Shown one piece after another: positions 1-12,511 of a stretch of DNA of 64,000 bases. Source of the DNA: Legionella massiliensis. GTDB lineage: Bacteria; Pseudomonadota; Gammaproteobacteria; Legionellales; Legionellaceae. A model generated the notes under the pieces. It was not told the origin of the DNA, did no database searches, and worked only from the letters and a program-made list of their open reading frames with translations. The position numbers and the translations under genes are program-made. The stretch is taken from the NCBI RefSeq assembly GCF_000756815.1, contig NZ_CCVW01000001.1:920001-984000 (forward strand), read 5' to 3'. The stretch's first letter is position 1. Each line of letters begins with the position of its first letter.

Positions 1-2843
<2,843 letters not shown>

Positions 2844-2985
2844 ATATATCCTGAATTGCTTCGGGTTGGGTTTGAGAACGAAGACAAGCTGTGCAAAAAA
2901 GCACAGGCGTTTGTGAGACCTGATTAATCAATCTTTACCAGACTGTTAAGTTGGCCAATGATAACCAACTGACAGTAACCAGTTT
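2844..2985 (+). other. 23S-5S internal transcribed spacer
   Basis: About 140 nt separate the 23S and 5S genes. I see no tRNA in it. It contains self-complementary stretches, as expected for RNase processing stems. Confidence 0.7.
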
Positions 2986-3103
2986 TCCTGGCGACCATAG
3001 CGGTTTGGAACCACCTGACTCCATCTCGAACTCAGTAGTGAAACAGACCAGCGCCGATGATAGTGTGGGGTGTCCCCATGTGAAAGTAGGTCATCGCCAG
3101 GGC
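2986..3103 (+). rRNA. rrf: 5S ribosomal RNA
   Basis: The segment is about 118 nt with typical 5S sequence (ACCTGACTCCATCTCGAACT, then GTGTGGGGTGTCCCCATG). The terminal stem pairs CCTGGCGA at the 5' end with TCGCCAGG at the 3' end. It follows 23S in the same orientation as the last RNA of the operon. Confidence 0.96.
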
Positions 3104-3115
3104 TTTATCCTAAGA

Positions 3116-3142
3116 AGCGACTAATTTAGTCGCTTTTTTTTT
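3116..3142 (+). terminator. Rho-independent terminator of the rRNA operon
   Basis: A perfect 9-bp stem (AGCGACTAA / TTAGTCGCT) with essentially no extra loop is followed by nine or more T residues. It lies 13 nt after 5S, the expected place for an rrn terminator. Confidence 0.9.
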
Positions 3143-3169
3143 AATGGAATTTTAAAAGGATATAGGGTT

Positions 3170-5593
3170 ATGCTAGTTCGCAACATACAGGAATTTATAC
3201 ACAATTTAGAGCTTCGAACTGAGCGGCTAAACAGCTTTGATCGAGAGCATCTTCATTTGTTGAAGTCAAAATATGAAACACGTGACGGCAACGAAGAATT
3301 AACCCCAGAAGAACTCACCTGGATTCAGCAGATTCTTGCTGAGCGCTGTGAATCAATTAGCGACTCGCTTTACGATTACACCTTCAATATTTCTGCGGCA
3401 GCTGAAATACGCCAAGCGTGGATTATGCTCGCTAAGAATTTGGGAGCAACCCTTGAGGTGCCGTATTTATTGCTGTTGATACCTACGATGAGGCTTAGTA
3501 GCAATACTGACTTATCGGAACTAATAACTTCATTCGAAACAGGTCACCTCTTTCTTTCACATAATAATGCCCCAGACTCGACCCGTGATTTGTTCACGGC
3601 ATTAGAAGCAGCTAGGACTTCTAGTGAACAAGAGAAAACAAAGAAATCACGACCAATTACCATACTCGAACTATACCGTATTCGTATGAAAGCAGCTTCG
3701 GAGGCACCACTTAGAGCCTTAGATGGCAGTGTCTATGCAAGTTTCTGGAAATACCTACAGGAGACAAAGCTGCCTTTTTTACAAGACAAAGGAGGGTTTC
3801 CTGGCGCTGCACTGATAGATTTAAAGATGATTTGCCGTGCGTATTCTTCAATACGAGTTAGTAGGAAGCCAGAGGATTTCGAATTCTTTTATCTGCAAAT
3901 ACAACAATTAATGAATACCTTGTCAACTTTTTCAACTGATGATGTACACCATTTATACGGGACTACAATCCAGGTACAGGGCAGAGCCTACTATTTAATT
4001 GATATCTTATTAGATTGTTTGAGCTACAGTAGTGATTTGGATGTGAAGCTAAAAGCTGTAGAGCAATGGCAACGGCAATTTCTTAGCCAAGCCTTAGATG
4101 CAGCGATGACTCAGGGCAGGTTAGCGGATATGAAACGTCTAATCAGGTATGGCGCTAAGTTTGATGTTCTCAACTCTTCTGGGAAACGAGCACTTAACTT
4201 AGTTTCGTCTCCAGAGGTCATTGATTTTATTGATTATTGTGAGATAAAAGAATTATTTTTAGCTGTGACCGCAGGTAATTTGCCAAGAGTGCAGCAACTT
4301 ATTCAAGCAGGACTTGATTTGTTTGTACGTGACCAGGAAGGCCAAACGCTATTGCACGTGGTTAATAACCCTGCAATAGCAGAGTTGTTAATTCAACATG
4401 GTTTGACCTTAGATCAGAAAGATATCAAGGGGAATTTACCCTTACATTCGGCTGTTATGCGCAGCAATTTGGATGTAGTGAAGCGTTTTTTGCAAGATAA
4501 GACCGCACTTTCACAGGTTCAGTCTATTAACGAACTGGGAAATACCCCGCTTCATATTGCGGCACACCAAGATTTTGAACCCGTGTCTTATAGGCAAAGT
4601 TTAACAATATTGTCGGCAGCTAAAAAACAGCGCCTTAATAACCTGGCAATTATGAAATGTTTAGTTGATGCCGGAGCAAATCCAAATGCGCAAAACCACT
4701 TTGATTTTACTCCCTTACATCTGGCTGTGAGTTGTTGTCATGGTTGTTTTGGCGAAAAAAGAAATGTCATTAAAGCTGACTATAGCCATGTTAAAGATAA
4801 GGTTGATTTTTTATGCCGAAGTGGTGCTAATCCCGCATTGGAAACAAACTCAACAAAAATAATTAAGACGGAAGGCAGGTATCAAAATTACTGTTTTAAT
4901 ATTTTTGAGGAAAGTACTGCGCTAGGTATTTTGTACTTATATGGTGGTCAAGGCCCTAATATTGATCAAAAGAACAAAATTAAAACAGAAATAGCAAGCA
5001 TCTTAATAAGTTACGGAGCAGCTGTCACAATCGTAGATCAGCAGCGTTTATCTTTGTTACATAGCTGTGCAAGACATGGAGATTGGCAGGGATTAGCTTA
5101 TTTTATTGAAAAGAGGCTCAATGCTGATTATCAGCCAGCTCCTAATGAAGTGTCTCCATTGCATCAATTACTATATTGGCAAGGTTCAGAGTCTTGCTGG
5201 GCATCTACAGAGGCTTGCCTTGAAGAATTACTTGAAGCTGGAGCCAATCCGAATATCGGTGTTCTGTGGCCAATTAGAATCAATGTTGATATGCCTGTTG
5301 AAGATCTTAATGATATCGAAGTCAACGCTCTCTTTGAAAAAGATAATGTGATTAGCCATCAATTAAAGCTCCAAGGGGAACAAGTTGTTCCAGAAAAGCT
5401 AAGGCGGAACGTACTCAAGGCAAAATGGGTGGAGTGTGGCCGTAAGCCGCTGGCTGCAGATGTTTCGCTTTTGCCAGAAGAATATGCGCAAATGAGTCCA
5501 TTTGTGGAGCTTTGTGATGAGGCAATTGAGTATTTAAGGGATTATAGGACTAGAGTAGCGCAGGAGCAGCTGAGGGTTGGTTGTTCAGGATGA
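3170..5593 (+). CDS. Ankyrin-repeat protein, candidate Dot/Icm effector
   Basis: The protein has 807 residues. The first 300 residues or so are alpha-helical and match no family I recognise. From about residue 308 to 700 there are six or more ankyrin-type repeats (for example GNTPLHIAA, DFTPLHLAV, LVDAGANPN, LLEAGANPN), several separated by longer insertions. Ankyrin repeats bind proteins, and in Legionella many such proteins are translocated into the host; that role here is inferred. It starts at an ATG preceded by an AGGA-like site, directly after the rRNA terminator. The last codons and the stop (ATGACGGAATG context) lie in a dispersed repeat, so the native 3' end may have been altered by repeat insertion. 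Confidence 0.9.
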   Translation: MLVRNIQEFIHNLELRTERLNSFDREHLHLLKSKYETRDGNEELTPEELTWIQQILAERCESISDSLYDYTFNISAAAEIRQAWIMLAKNLGATLEVPYLLLLIPTMRLSSNTDLSELITSFETGHLFLSHNNAPDSTRDLFTALEAARTSSEQEKTKKSRPITILELYRIRMKAASEAPLRALDGSVYASFWKYLQETKLPFLQDKGGFPGAALIDLKMICRAYSSIRVSRKPEDFEFFYLQIQQLMNTLSTFSTDDVHHLYGTTIQVQGRAYYLIDILLDCLSYSSDLDVKLKAVEQWQRQFLSQALDAAMTQGRLADMKRLIRYGAKFDVLNSSGKRALNLVSSPEVIDFIDYCEIKELFLAVTAGNLPRVQQLIQAGLDLFVRDQEGQTLLHVVNNPAIAELLIQHGLTLDQKDIKGNLPLHSAVMRSNLDVVKRFLQDKTALSQVQSINELGNTPLHIAAHQDFEPVSYRQSLTILSAAKKQRLNNLAIMKCLVDAGANPNAQNHFDFTPLHLAVSCCHGCFGEKRNVIKADYSHVKDKVDFLCRSGANPALETNSTKIIKTEGRYQNYCFNIFEESTALGILYLYGGQGPNIDQKNKIKTEIASILISYGAAVTIVDQQRLSLLHSCARHGDWQGLAYFIEKRLNADYQPAPNEVSPLHQLLYWQGSESCWASTEACLEELLEAGANPNIGVLWPIRINVDMPVEDLNDIEVNALFEKDNVISHQLKLQGEQVVPEKLRRNVLKAKWVECGRKPLAADVSLLPEEYAQMSPFVELCDEAIEYLRDYRTRVAQEQLRVGCSG

Positions 5594-5700
5594 CGGAATG
5601 TAGGGGCGAGGGCGTGACCTATTACTCCCTTCGCCCCAAACATTGGGAGCAGGTGCCCGTAGGGCGGATGAAGGGAGGCTTGTTCGAAGCTCGTTCCCGA
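5586..5700. repeat. Dispersed repeat tail plus short repeat, overlapping the ankyrin gene stop
   Basis: The segment TCAGGATGACGGAATGTA through TGACCTATTAC (ending near 5627) matches the right end of the element copies near 15000, 24980 and 32860. It is followed by a second short repeat (CCCGTAGGGCGGATGA) also present near 16985. It contains no gene. Confidence 0.75.
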
Positions 5701-5727
5701 TATTAGGCCTAGGGAGCTGACCTAAAT

Positions 5728-6270
5728 CTAGTCTATCGCCAGGTACTTATTCTTAAGACGACTATAATGCTCAGCAGAGTACTCAAGATGATCTAGTTCT
5801 TTATCACTAAGGGGACGGACAAGCTTGGCTGGGTTTCCCATATAAAGGTAGCCGCTTTGCAAGATCTTACCCGGGGAAACAAGGCTACCTGCTGCGACCA
5901 TGACATGGTGCTCAATATGGACATCATCAAGAATTAGGGCATTCATGCCAATTAAACAATAATCATCAACACGGCAACCATGTAAGACAACCTGGTGGCC
6001 GATGGTAACTCCTTTACCGATGATCAAAGGCTGGCCACCTGGGTTTGTGAAAGGACCATCGTGGGTAACATGTAAGATGGCGCCGTCTTGAACATTAGAT
6101 AAGTCGCCAATAGTAATGTAATTAACGTCGCCCCGGATAACAGCCATTGGCCAAACTGACACATCGTTACCAAGCTTCACATCACCAATTACAACCGCTT
6201 TAGGATCGATATAGACTCCTTTGCCGAGTTCAGGATATTTATTATCAAAAGGACGAATTGCATCATTCAT
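5728..6270 (-). CDS. Gamma-carbonic anhydrase family hexapeptide-repeat protein
   Basis: This 180-residue left-handed beta-helix protein belongs to the YrdA/PaaY branch of the gamma-carbonic anhydrase family. Hexapeptide repeats run through most of the chain. The three metal-ligand histidines expected for the family are visible as H70 (HVTHDG), H92 (IGHQVV) and H97 (VLHGCR). The family binds Zn or Fe; whether this member hydrates CO2 cannot be read from sequence, since YrdA-type proteins often lack proven activity. It begins 5 nt after the stop of the glutathione reductase gene and is probably co-transcribed with it. Confidence 0.93.
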   Translation of the reverse strand: MNDAIRPFDNKYPELGKGVYIDPKAVVIGDVKLGNDVSVWPMAVIRGDVNYITIGDLSNVQDGAILHVTHDGPFTNPGGQPLIIGKGVTIGHQVVLHGCRVDDYCLIGMNALILDDVHIEHHVMVAAGSLVSPGKILQSGYLYMGNPAKLVRPLSDKELDHLEYSAEHYSRLKNKYLAID

Positions 6271-6275
6271 TTAAA

Positions 6276-7625
6276 TTACACCATGGTTACTATTTCTTCT
6301 GCGCTAGTGGGATGTATAGCTACTGTATTATCAAAGTCGCGTTTACAGGCGCCCATCTTAACAGCAACCCCGAAACCCTGCAGCATTTCATCCGCACCAT
6401 AGCCTATCACGTGCAAGCCGATGATTTTTTCTTCTGTACCTAAGGTAACCAGTTTCATAACAGTTGGCGTTTTCTCTTCACTAAGCGCATCAAATAAGGG
6501 ATTAAAACGAGTTTTATAGATCTTGATTTGCTCAGCACCATAGAGTGCGATAGCTGCATCCTCAGATAGGCCTACGCTACCAATAGGCGGATGGGAAAAA
6601 ATTACAGAGCAAATATTGTCATAGTCAAGATGGGCTTCTTTTTGGCCACCGAAGAGACGATCTGCTAAGCGCCGACCCGCAGCAATGGCGACAGGAGTCA
6701 GAGCCGGGCCATCGATAACATCACCAATAGCGTAAATCCCTGGAACATTTGTATTCTGATAACGATCCACTGTGATCAAGCCTCTTTTGTCTCTTTGTAG
6801 GTCGATCGCGTCGAGATTTAGATCATAGGTACGTGGAATTCGCCCCAAGGCAACGATAACAGTATCGAAATCTGACAAGCTAGATTCATTTTGGCATTTA
6901 ATCGCTTTACGATGATCCTTTTGCAAACTAATGGTGTGGGCACGATGATTAAGATGGCAATGAATGCCTTGCTGCTGCATTATTTCAAGCAAGGTTTCTC
7001 CCAAAAGACTATCAAAGCGGCTTAAAGGGTGTTGACCGCGTATTAGCAAATGAGTTTCTGCGCCCAGGCTATGCAGTACGCCTGCGAGTTCAACGCCTAT
7101 ATAACCACTGCCTATGATCGCAACCTTGTTGGGCCTTGTTGTTAAGGAGAAAAACCCATCAGAATTAATGGTGTGTTCTGCACCATTAAAATCCTCTGGG
7201 ATATAGGGCTCCCCACCTGTAGCGATAATAATGTGCTCAGCCTGGTAACGCTCCCCATTAACCTCGACGGTATCTGCGCTGACAAAGCTGCCCTTCCCAT
7301 GCAGATAAGAGATCTTGTTTTGATCCAAACGGTTAGCATAATTTTCACGGAGCTTTTCTATAAAAGCATTACGCTTGTTTACCAGGTTTTTCCAATTCAG
7401 TTTGACATCGACAGGGTTAAACCCGAAATCAGGGGCTTTTCTGAGAGTATCTGCAACAGCAGAGGCATTAAACATAATTTTTTTAGGTACGCAGCCAAGA
7501 TTAACGCAGGTACCACCTAAATATTCTTGCTCAACAATAGCAACCTTAGCGCCATAGCGGGATGCACGAACAGCACTGGCTATGCCACCACTACCACCAC
7601 CTAAAACAATCAAATCGTATTTCAT
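6276..7625 (-). CDS. gor: Glutathione-disulfide reductase
   Basis: The protein has 449 residues, the normal length. The N-terminal FAD Rossmann motif (GGGSGG) is followed by the redox-active disulfide C40-x4-C45 in [13 protein letters not shown] second nucleotide-binding motif ([11 protein letters not shown]) serves NADPH. The C-terminal catalytic dyad is H438/E443 in HPTSAEE. It reduces GSSG to GSH with NADPH in the cytoplasm. Together with the glutathione peroxidase at 42675 it gives a glutathione-based peroxide defence. It forms an operon with the downstream gamma-carbonic anhydrase-like gene. Confidence 0.96.
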   Translation of the reverse strand: MKYDLIVLGGGSGGIASAVRASRYGAKVAIVEQEYLGGTCVNLGCVPKKIMFNASAVADTLRKAPDFGFNPVDVKLNWKNLVNKRNAFIEKLRENYANRLDQNKISYLHGKGSFVSADTVEVNGERYQAEHIIIATGGEPYIPEDFNGAEHTINSDGFFSLTTRPNKVAIIGSGYIGVELAGVLHSLGAETHLLIRGQHPLSRFDSLLGETLLEIMQQQGIHCHLNHRAHTISLQKDHRKAIKCQNESSLSDFDTVIVALGRIPRTYDLNLDAIDLQRDKRGLITVDRYQNTNVPGIYAIGDVIDGPALTPVAIAAGRRLADRLFGGQKEAHLDYDNICSVIFSHPPIGSVGLSEDAAIALYGAEQIKIYKTRFNPLFDALSEEKTPTVMKLVTLGTEEKIIGLHVIGYGADEMLQGFGVAVKMGACKRDFDNTVAIHPTSAEEIVTMV

Positions 7626-7719
7626 AGTTAGGCCTGATGTTTATATAGAGTTTTATTATGCTTTATTTTAGGGTGATCTATACTAAAGACAATAAATATA
7701 AAATAAAAAATAAATCTTA

Positions 7720-8667
7720 ATGAGTGCAAAGTATTGCAGCATTATCCTGATCTTAGCTATGTTTGTCGGCTGTTGGTCCTCAGATAATGTAAAAACTTAT
7801 CAAGGCTATGTTGAAGGGGAGAATGTTTATCTTGCCTCGCCCTATTCGGGTATTTTAAAAAAATTATTGGTAAGTCGCGGAGAACATGTCCAGCGCGGGC
7901 AATTGCTCTTTATACTTGACCAAAATCCCCAGGAGCTCATCGTTAAACAAGGTGAGGCCAATTTATTGCAAGCCAATAAGGTTCTGAATGATTTGGAACA
8001 ACCGCGTAGAACCCCGGAAATTGAAGCGATTAAAGCCCAGATTGAGCAGGCTGATGCAGAGATGAAGCTCGCAGAGATCAGGGTAAATCGCTATGTTACC
8101 CTGTTGGAGAAGAATGCTGTCGATAAGGATACAGTGGATGCCATGATAACTCGCTACAGGGAACAAAAGAATTTAAAAGAGCAGTACGAGCAAAACCTGC
8201 AATTAGCAAGATTGGGTAGCCGTGACGAACAGATTAAAGCCCAAGAAGCCCAGGTTATTTCTCTAACGGCTCGTCTTAATGAGGTCAAATGGCAGTTAGC
8301 CCAAAAAACCATGAAGGCGCCTGACGATGGTTTTATTTTTGATACCTATTTCCGTGAGGGTGAATTCGTTCCTGATCAACAGGCAGTTTTATCCTTGTTG
8401 CCGCCGCAGTATGTTCGCATAGAGTTTTTTATTCCCTTGGACAAGCTTGCTGCTGTACATAGAGGCCAGCTTATTCACTTCAACTGTGACGGTTGCAAAG
8501 ACAAGAACGAGGCCGAAATCAATTATATTTCGCCCGAGGCTCAATACATCCCTCCTTTAGTTTACAGCCGAGATAATAGTGACAAACTGGTTTTTCGAAT
8601 CAGGGCTCAGATTAAGAATCCAGAAGGCTTTAAACCTGGACAACCTGTATCGGTAATTCTGCGATGA
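7720..8667 (+). CDS. HlyD-family periplasmic adaptor of an ABC exporter
   Basis: This 315-residue membrane-fusion protein resembles YbhG. It has an N-terminal export signal ending in a possible lipobox (FVGC), then a split lipoyl/barrel-sandwich domain around a long alpha-helical hairpin (about residues 70-190, rich in Glu, Lys and Gln), and a C-terminal beta-barrel. It would link the inner-membrane transporter encoded next to it to an outer-membrane channel. Its stop overlaps the start of the ATPase gene by 4 nt. The substrate is unknown; related systems export drugs or lipophilic compounds. Confidence 0.9.
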   Translation: MSAKYCSIILILAMFVGCWSSDNVKTYQGYVEGENVYLASPYSGILKKLLVSRGEHVQRGQLLFILDQNPQELIVKQGEANLLQANKVLNDLEQPRRTPEIEAIKAQIEQADAEMKLAEIRVNRYVTLLEKNAVDKDTVDAMITRYREQKNLKEQYEQNLQLARLGSRDEQIKAQEAQVISLTARLNEVKWQLAQKTMKAPDDGFIFDTYFREGEFVPDQQAVLSLLPPQYVRIEFFIPLDKLAAVHRGQLIHFNCDGCKDKNEAEINYISPEAQYIPPLVYSRDNSDKLVFRIRAQIKNPEGFKPGQPVSVILR

Positions 8668-9590
8668 ATGAAGAATTGATTATTGATGTAAAAGAGCTAT
8701 GCAAAATCTTTGACGATAAGCCAGTGGTCAAGAGTGTCAATTTGCAAGTTAAAAAAGGGGAAATCTTTGGTTTCCTCGGGCCAAATGGCAGTGGTAAAAC
8801 GACCACAATTCGCATGTTATGCGGCTTGTTAACGCCGGATTCAGGTCAAGGGACCTGCCTGGGTTATGACATTATTGAAGAGTCCAAAAAGATTAAACAG
8901 CATGTGGGCTATATGACCCAGAAATTCAGTTTTTATAATGAATTGTCTATCCAGGAAAACCTGATGCTGATGGCGAGAATTTATTGTCTTGATCGGCGGA
9001 AAGAGCGAGTTGAGAAAGCCTTGGAGGATCTTGGTTTGCAAAATCGTCGACGGCAATTAACCAAAGAACTATCAGGGGGCTGGAAGCAACGGCTTGCTTT
9101 GGCCGCTTGCTTATTGCACCAACCGAATTTGTTACTACTCGATGAACCGACTGCTGGCGTTGACCCCCTTGCCCGCCGTGAGTTTTGGGACAAGATTCAT
9201 TTACTCAGTGAGCAAGGCGTTACCACCTTGGTATCGACTCACTATATGGATGAGGCAGAACGTTGTACCCGATTAGCCTATCTTGCCTATGGCCATTTGT
9301 TAATTACCGGAACTATCAAAGAAGTTATTGCGGCGACTAAACTTCATACTTGGATGATTTCGGGAGAAGCGATCACCAAGTTATTGCAAGAGAGCAAACA
9401 GCTCGATGGCGTAACACAGGTGGCCTTATTTGGTAATCAGCTCCATGTATGTGGTTATGAGATAGCAAGGGTAGAAAAGGGGCTTAATGAGCTAGCCAAA
9501 AAATACATTATTCATTGGCAACTCATCGCAACTACTTTAGAGGATGCCTTTATTGCCCTGGTGAATCAATCGCAAGGGGAACCACATTGA
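8664..9590 (+). CDS. ABC transporter ATP-binding protein
   Basis: The protein has 308 residues. Walker A is GPNGSGKTT (about residues 39-46), the signature is LSGGWKQR, Walker B is LLLLDEP, and the switch His lies in STHYMDEAE. It belongs to the CcmA/YbhF class that pairs with ABC-2 permeases. It is shorter than E. coli YbhF, which has two ATPase domains, so the protein must dimerise. It is translationally coupled on both sides: a 4-nt overlap with the adaptor gene, and the permease start lies inside its stop region. Confidence 0.95.
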   Translation: MNEELIIDVKELCKIFDDKPVVKSVNLQVKKGEIFGFLGPNGSGKTTTIRMLCGLLTPDSGQGTCLGYDIIEESKKIKQHVGYMTQKFSFYNELSIQENLMLMARIYCLDRRKERVEKALEDLGLQNRRRQLTKELSGGWKQRLALAACLLHQPNLLLLDEPTAGVDPLARREFWDKIHLLSEQGVTTLVSTHYMDEAERCTRLAYLAYGHLLITGTIKEVIAATKLHTWMISGEAITKLLQESKQLDGVTQVALFGNQLHVCGYEIARVEKGLNELAKKYIIHWQLIATTLEDAFIALVNQSQGEPH

Positions 9591-10720
9591 AATTCTGGTC
9601 TAGTACAAGGATGTTTGCCATCATGGCCAAGGAGTTTATCCAAATGCGCCGTGATAAGGGGACCTTTGCAATGATTATTGGTATTCCTCTATTACAGTTA
9701 ATCTTATTTGGCTATGCAATCAATACAAACCCGCGCTATTTACCGACAGCAATAGTGAATACCGACCATAGTAATTTAAGCCGGCGGATTTTAGTTTCTA
9801 TGGAAAATTCGACTTATTTCAAATTTGTCAGCCCAGCATCCAGTGAAAAAGAGGCCAAAGAATTATTACGCAGAGGCGATGTACAATTTGTTGTTAACTT
9901 TCCTATCAATTTCACCCATGATTTGGTCAAAGGGCTAAAGCCCTCTTTACTCTTAGAGGCTGATGCAACCGATCCCGCGGCAACTAGCAGAGCTATTTCA
10001 GTATTTAATGAACTTTCTTTGCAGGCCTTAAAAGAAGAATTAGTTGGTCCGCTGGCAAAGATAGCTGCTAGTTCTCCCCCTTATCAGCCCATAGTTCATG
10101 CAGTTTATAACCCGCTGGCGATCACCGCCTATAATATCGTTCCAGGCTTGCTCGGTGTTGTATTAACTATGACGATGGTGGTTATTACCGCACTTGCTAT
10201 TACCAAAGAGTATGAATTAGGGACGATGGAAAATTTACTCGCCACCCCACTTAGGCCAATTGAGGTTATGGTTGGTAAGATTTTGCCTTATATCATTGTT
10301 GGTTATATACAGGTCTTAGTGATCTTAGTTATTGCTAAACTTTTATTCAGTGTCCCCATACAAGGCAGTATCTTTCTCTTATTGTTACTTTGTCTACCCT
10401 TTATTGCCGCGAATCTAGCGATGGGATTAACCTTTTCAACGATCGCAACCAACCAGTTGCAAGCTGTACAAGCCGCATTGTTTTTCTTTTTACCCTCGAT
10501 TTTGCTTTCAGGCTTTATGTTTCCCTTTCGGGGAATGCCAGAGTGGGCGCAATGGATTGGTTCTATGCTACCCTTGACCCATTTTGTTGTAATCGTGCGA
10601 GGCGTTCTGTTAAAAGGAAATGGCTTTGTCGAAGTTTGGCAGGAGCTCATGCCTATTATTTTCTTTACGATAGTGGTTATGGGAATAGGTCTTACACGTT
10701 ATCGTCAAACTCTAGATTAA
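9587..10720 (+). CDS. ABC-2 type transporter permease
   Basis: This inner-membrane permease of the YbhS/YhhJ family has about 377 residues from the start chosen here. One N-terminal membrane segment is followed by a large periplasmic loop (about 130 residues), then five hydrophobic segments, as in the family. I chose the TTG at 9587, which overlaps the ATPase stop (TTGA), because an AAGGGGA ribosome site lies 6 nt upstream. An ATG at 9611 is the alternative, and the longer reading to 9515 overlaps the ATPase too far. It completes a three-gene exporter operon, 7720-10720. Confidence 0.92.
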   Translation: MKFWSSTRMFAIMAKEFIQMRRDKGTFAMIIGIPLLQLILFGYAINTNPRYLPTAIVNTDHSNLSRRILVSMENSTYFKFVSPASSEKEAKELLRRGDVQFVVNFPINFTHDLVKGLKPSLLLEADATDPAATSRAISVFNELSLQALKEELVGPLAKIAASSPPYQPIVHAVYNPLAITAYNIVPGLLGVVLTMTMVVITALAITKEYELGTMENLLATPLRPIEVMVGKILPYIIVGYIQVLVILVIAKLLFSVPIQGSIFLLLLLCLPFIAANLAMGLTFSTIATNQLQAVQAALFFFLPSILLSGFMFPFRGMPEWAQWIGSMLPLTHFVVIVRGVLLKGNGFVEVWQELMPIIFFTIVVMGIGLTRYRQTLD

Positions 10721-10783
10721 CGACGAAAAGCCATATTGGGCGCATCTTAAATACTTGTAATTTGTCGATTAATCCTAGGAATG

Positions 10784-11647
10784 TTAGGAAGCTAAAAATT
10801 GGCAGACCTTACTTTCTACCCGTTCATCAATTAATACACTGACATGATTGACGCCAGGTAGTAACTCTAATGAGGCATAGGGGTAATGCTCACAGAAAAT
10901 AGTTGATTCATAGGGCTTGATCGAATGGTCTTCCTCACCATGAATGCATAGAAAGGGCGTTGTTGAGTGACTGATAAAATGGTGTAAATCAAGGTGTTTT
11001 AAATCGGTTGTTGCGCTGTCGCGAAAGATTTCTCGCAAAAGAATAAAACCCTTTCCACTAAGCCTTAGGCGTCTAGCTAATTTTGAAACGGGTACTCGCA
11101 TTCTTGTGGGGGACGCGATTAATATAGCTTTCTCCGGTGCTTTTTTTAATCGCCACTCAGGGAACTTACTGGCTAGATTCAGTGTGTTTAACAACATTGA
11201 ACCGCCAAAGGAATGGCCAACCACCCCATAGAAGGGCCCGAAGTTATTAATAGTTTGGCGTAAGATCATCACAGCATCCGTCCAGGGAAGCTGGATCCCT
11301 TTTGATTCGCCGTGAGCCGGGAAATCAATGGCATAAACCTGATAACCCTGCTTATGTAGCGCACGAATAAGGCGTGTCATATAAGCGGCACGAGACATCC
11401 ATCCATGGGCAATAAGTATTTTGGGTGCTAAGGGGTTTTTCGGGTGATCAAAATGGTGAATGACATGATGCCGAGGAATGTCGAGTTTATAGCTGTGACT
11501 TCGATTCGTTGCAAAATACTCTATCGCTTTTCTGGCAAAATCGCGGTATTCCTTTTCTATAGGCAAATAAAGTGGGGTAATAAACACCTGATAACATAAA
11601 TTAGCATGAATTGAATCGAACAGTTCGGCTATTGTATTGGCTATCAT
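10784..11647 (-). CDS. Alpha/beta hydrolase
   Basis: This 287-residue cytoplasmic protein has the alpha/beta-hydrolase fold. The nucleophile elbow is GHSFGG with S146, preceded by an oxyanion-type HGW segment at about residue 81. The acid is likely the Asp in HGEEDHS and the base the His in NHVSVL near the C-terminus. An AGG-type ribosome site precedes the ATG. The substrate cannot be predicted. It converges with the exporter operon, whose last gene ends 63 nt away. Confidence 0.9.
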   Translation of the reverse strand: MIANTIAELFDSIHANLCYQVFITPLYLPIEKEYRDFARKAIEYFATNRSHSYKLDIPRHHVIHHFDHPKNPLAPKILIAHGWMSRAAYMTRLIRALHKQGYQVYAIDFPAHGESKGIQLPWTDAVMILRQTINNFGPFYGVVGHSFGGSMLLNTLNLASKFPEWRLKKAPEKAILIASPTRMRVPVSKLARRLRLSGKGFILLREIFRDSATTDLKHLDLHHFISHSTTPFLCIHGEEDHSIKPYESTIFCEHYPYASLELLPGVNHVSVLIDERVESKVCQFLAS

Positions 11648-11780
11648 AATTCTTACCTATCCTTGCTTTAACTCTATAATAGTTCAATCAAAAACAACTA
11701 GTTTATATCTAGTAAGAATAGTATAAAAAATGGAAGTGTTCCTGGCTCTGCCGAAACAAGATAGCTGATCCTCTCTAAGG

Positions 11781-12341
11781 TCACCCCAAATGGAAATGTT
11801 TGAGAACAGTATAAATTTGGTGCTCAGACCCTGTTTGGCTTTCAAATAAAACAATCTCGTTAATCTTAGCGGCAGGGATCGGAGATAATCTAATTGCGTC
11901 AAGTGAGTAAGTCTGCTGTCTTCTATGGGCTAGACGCCCAATTGTCAGATGGCCGCGGAAATGCTCTTGAGCCGGCAGATAATTGAGGGCTGCTATTTCT
12001 GAACTGATTAGTTTTGCCAAATTTGCTAAAACCTCATTAGGTCCGGCTTGCAAGGCGAGCACAACAGGGTGTTTGATGCTTGGAAAAAATTCAAGTTGTC
12101 CTAACTGTAAGTCAAAGGCGTGGCTATCCCTTAGAATGCCTTGGATTTTCTCGCTTAACATGGCTAGATCGGCAGGTTGGAAGCTTTGTAGAAACTGTAA
12201 GGTAACATGCAAATTTTCTACAGGAGTCCAGCGTACCTGATGGGCCGGCAGACTCTGATTCAAAATAGTTTGGATTTCTTTGAGCAAGGCTAGTATAGGC
12301 TTAGGTAAGCGAATAGCAAAGAAAACACGCAGTGGTTTCAT
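11781..12341 (-). CDS. thpR: RNA 2',3'-cyclic phosphodiesterase (2H family)
   Basis: This 186-residue protein is the usual length for ThpR/LigT. The two signature HxTx motifs are HVTL (H45) and HLTI (H131), which form the catalytic pair of 2H phosphoesterases. The family opens 2',3'-cyclic phosphate ends on RNA and can join tRNA halves in vitro. The RNA ligase RtcB is encoded 9 kb away in this window, and both act on 2',3'-cyclic phosphate ends, but they are not in one operon. Confidence 0.94.
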   Translation of the reverse strand: MKPLRVFFAIRLPKPILALLKEIQTILNQSLPAHQVRWTPVENLHVTLQFLQSFQPADLAMLSEKIQGILRDSHAFDLQLGQLEFFPSIKHPVVLALQAGPNEVLANLAKLISSEIAALNYLPAQEHFRGHLTIGRLAHRRQQTYSLDAIRLSPIPAAKINEIVLFESQTGSEHQIYTVLKHFHLG

Positions 12342-12511
12342 AGCTGGTTGAATTTTGTGAATTTATTTAAAAATTTATCATAAAAAATCTAAAAGGCGTT
12401 AGTACCTAAAAAATTTTATCCGGTTCAAAAGCTATTGCTCGCATTTTTCAAAGCTGTCTGGCAGAATCTGCAATACTTTAACTCAAGTTAGTGTAGAAAA
12501 AAGGATTATCT

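Noticed and set aside
9515-9586. Longer N-terminus for the ABC-2 permease
   Set aside because: It would overlap the ATPase gene by 76 nt and has no ribosome site, whereas the TTG at 9587 has a good one.
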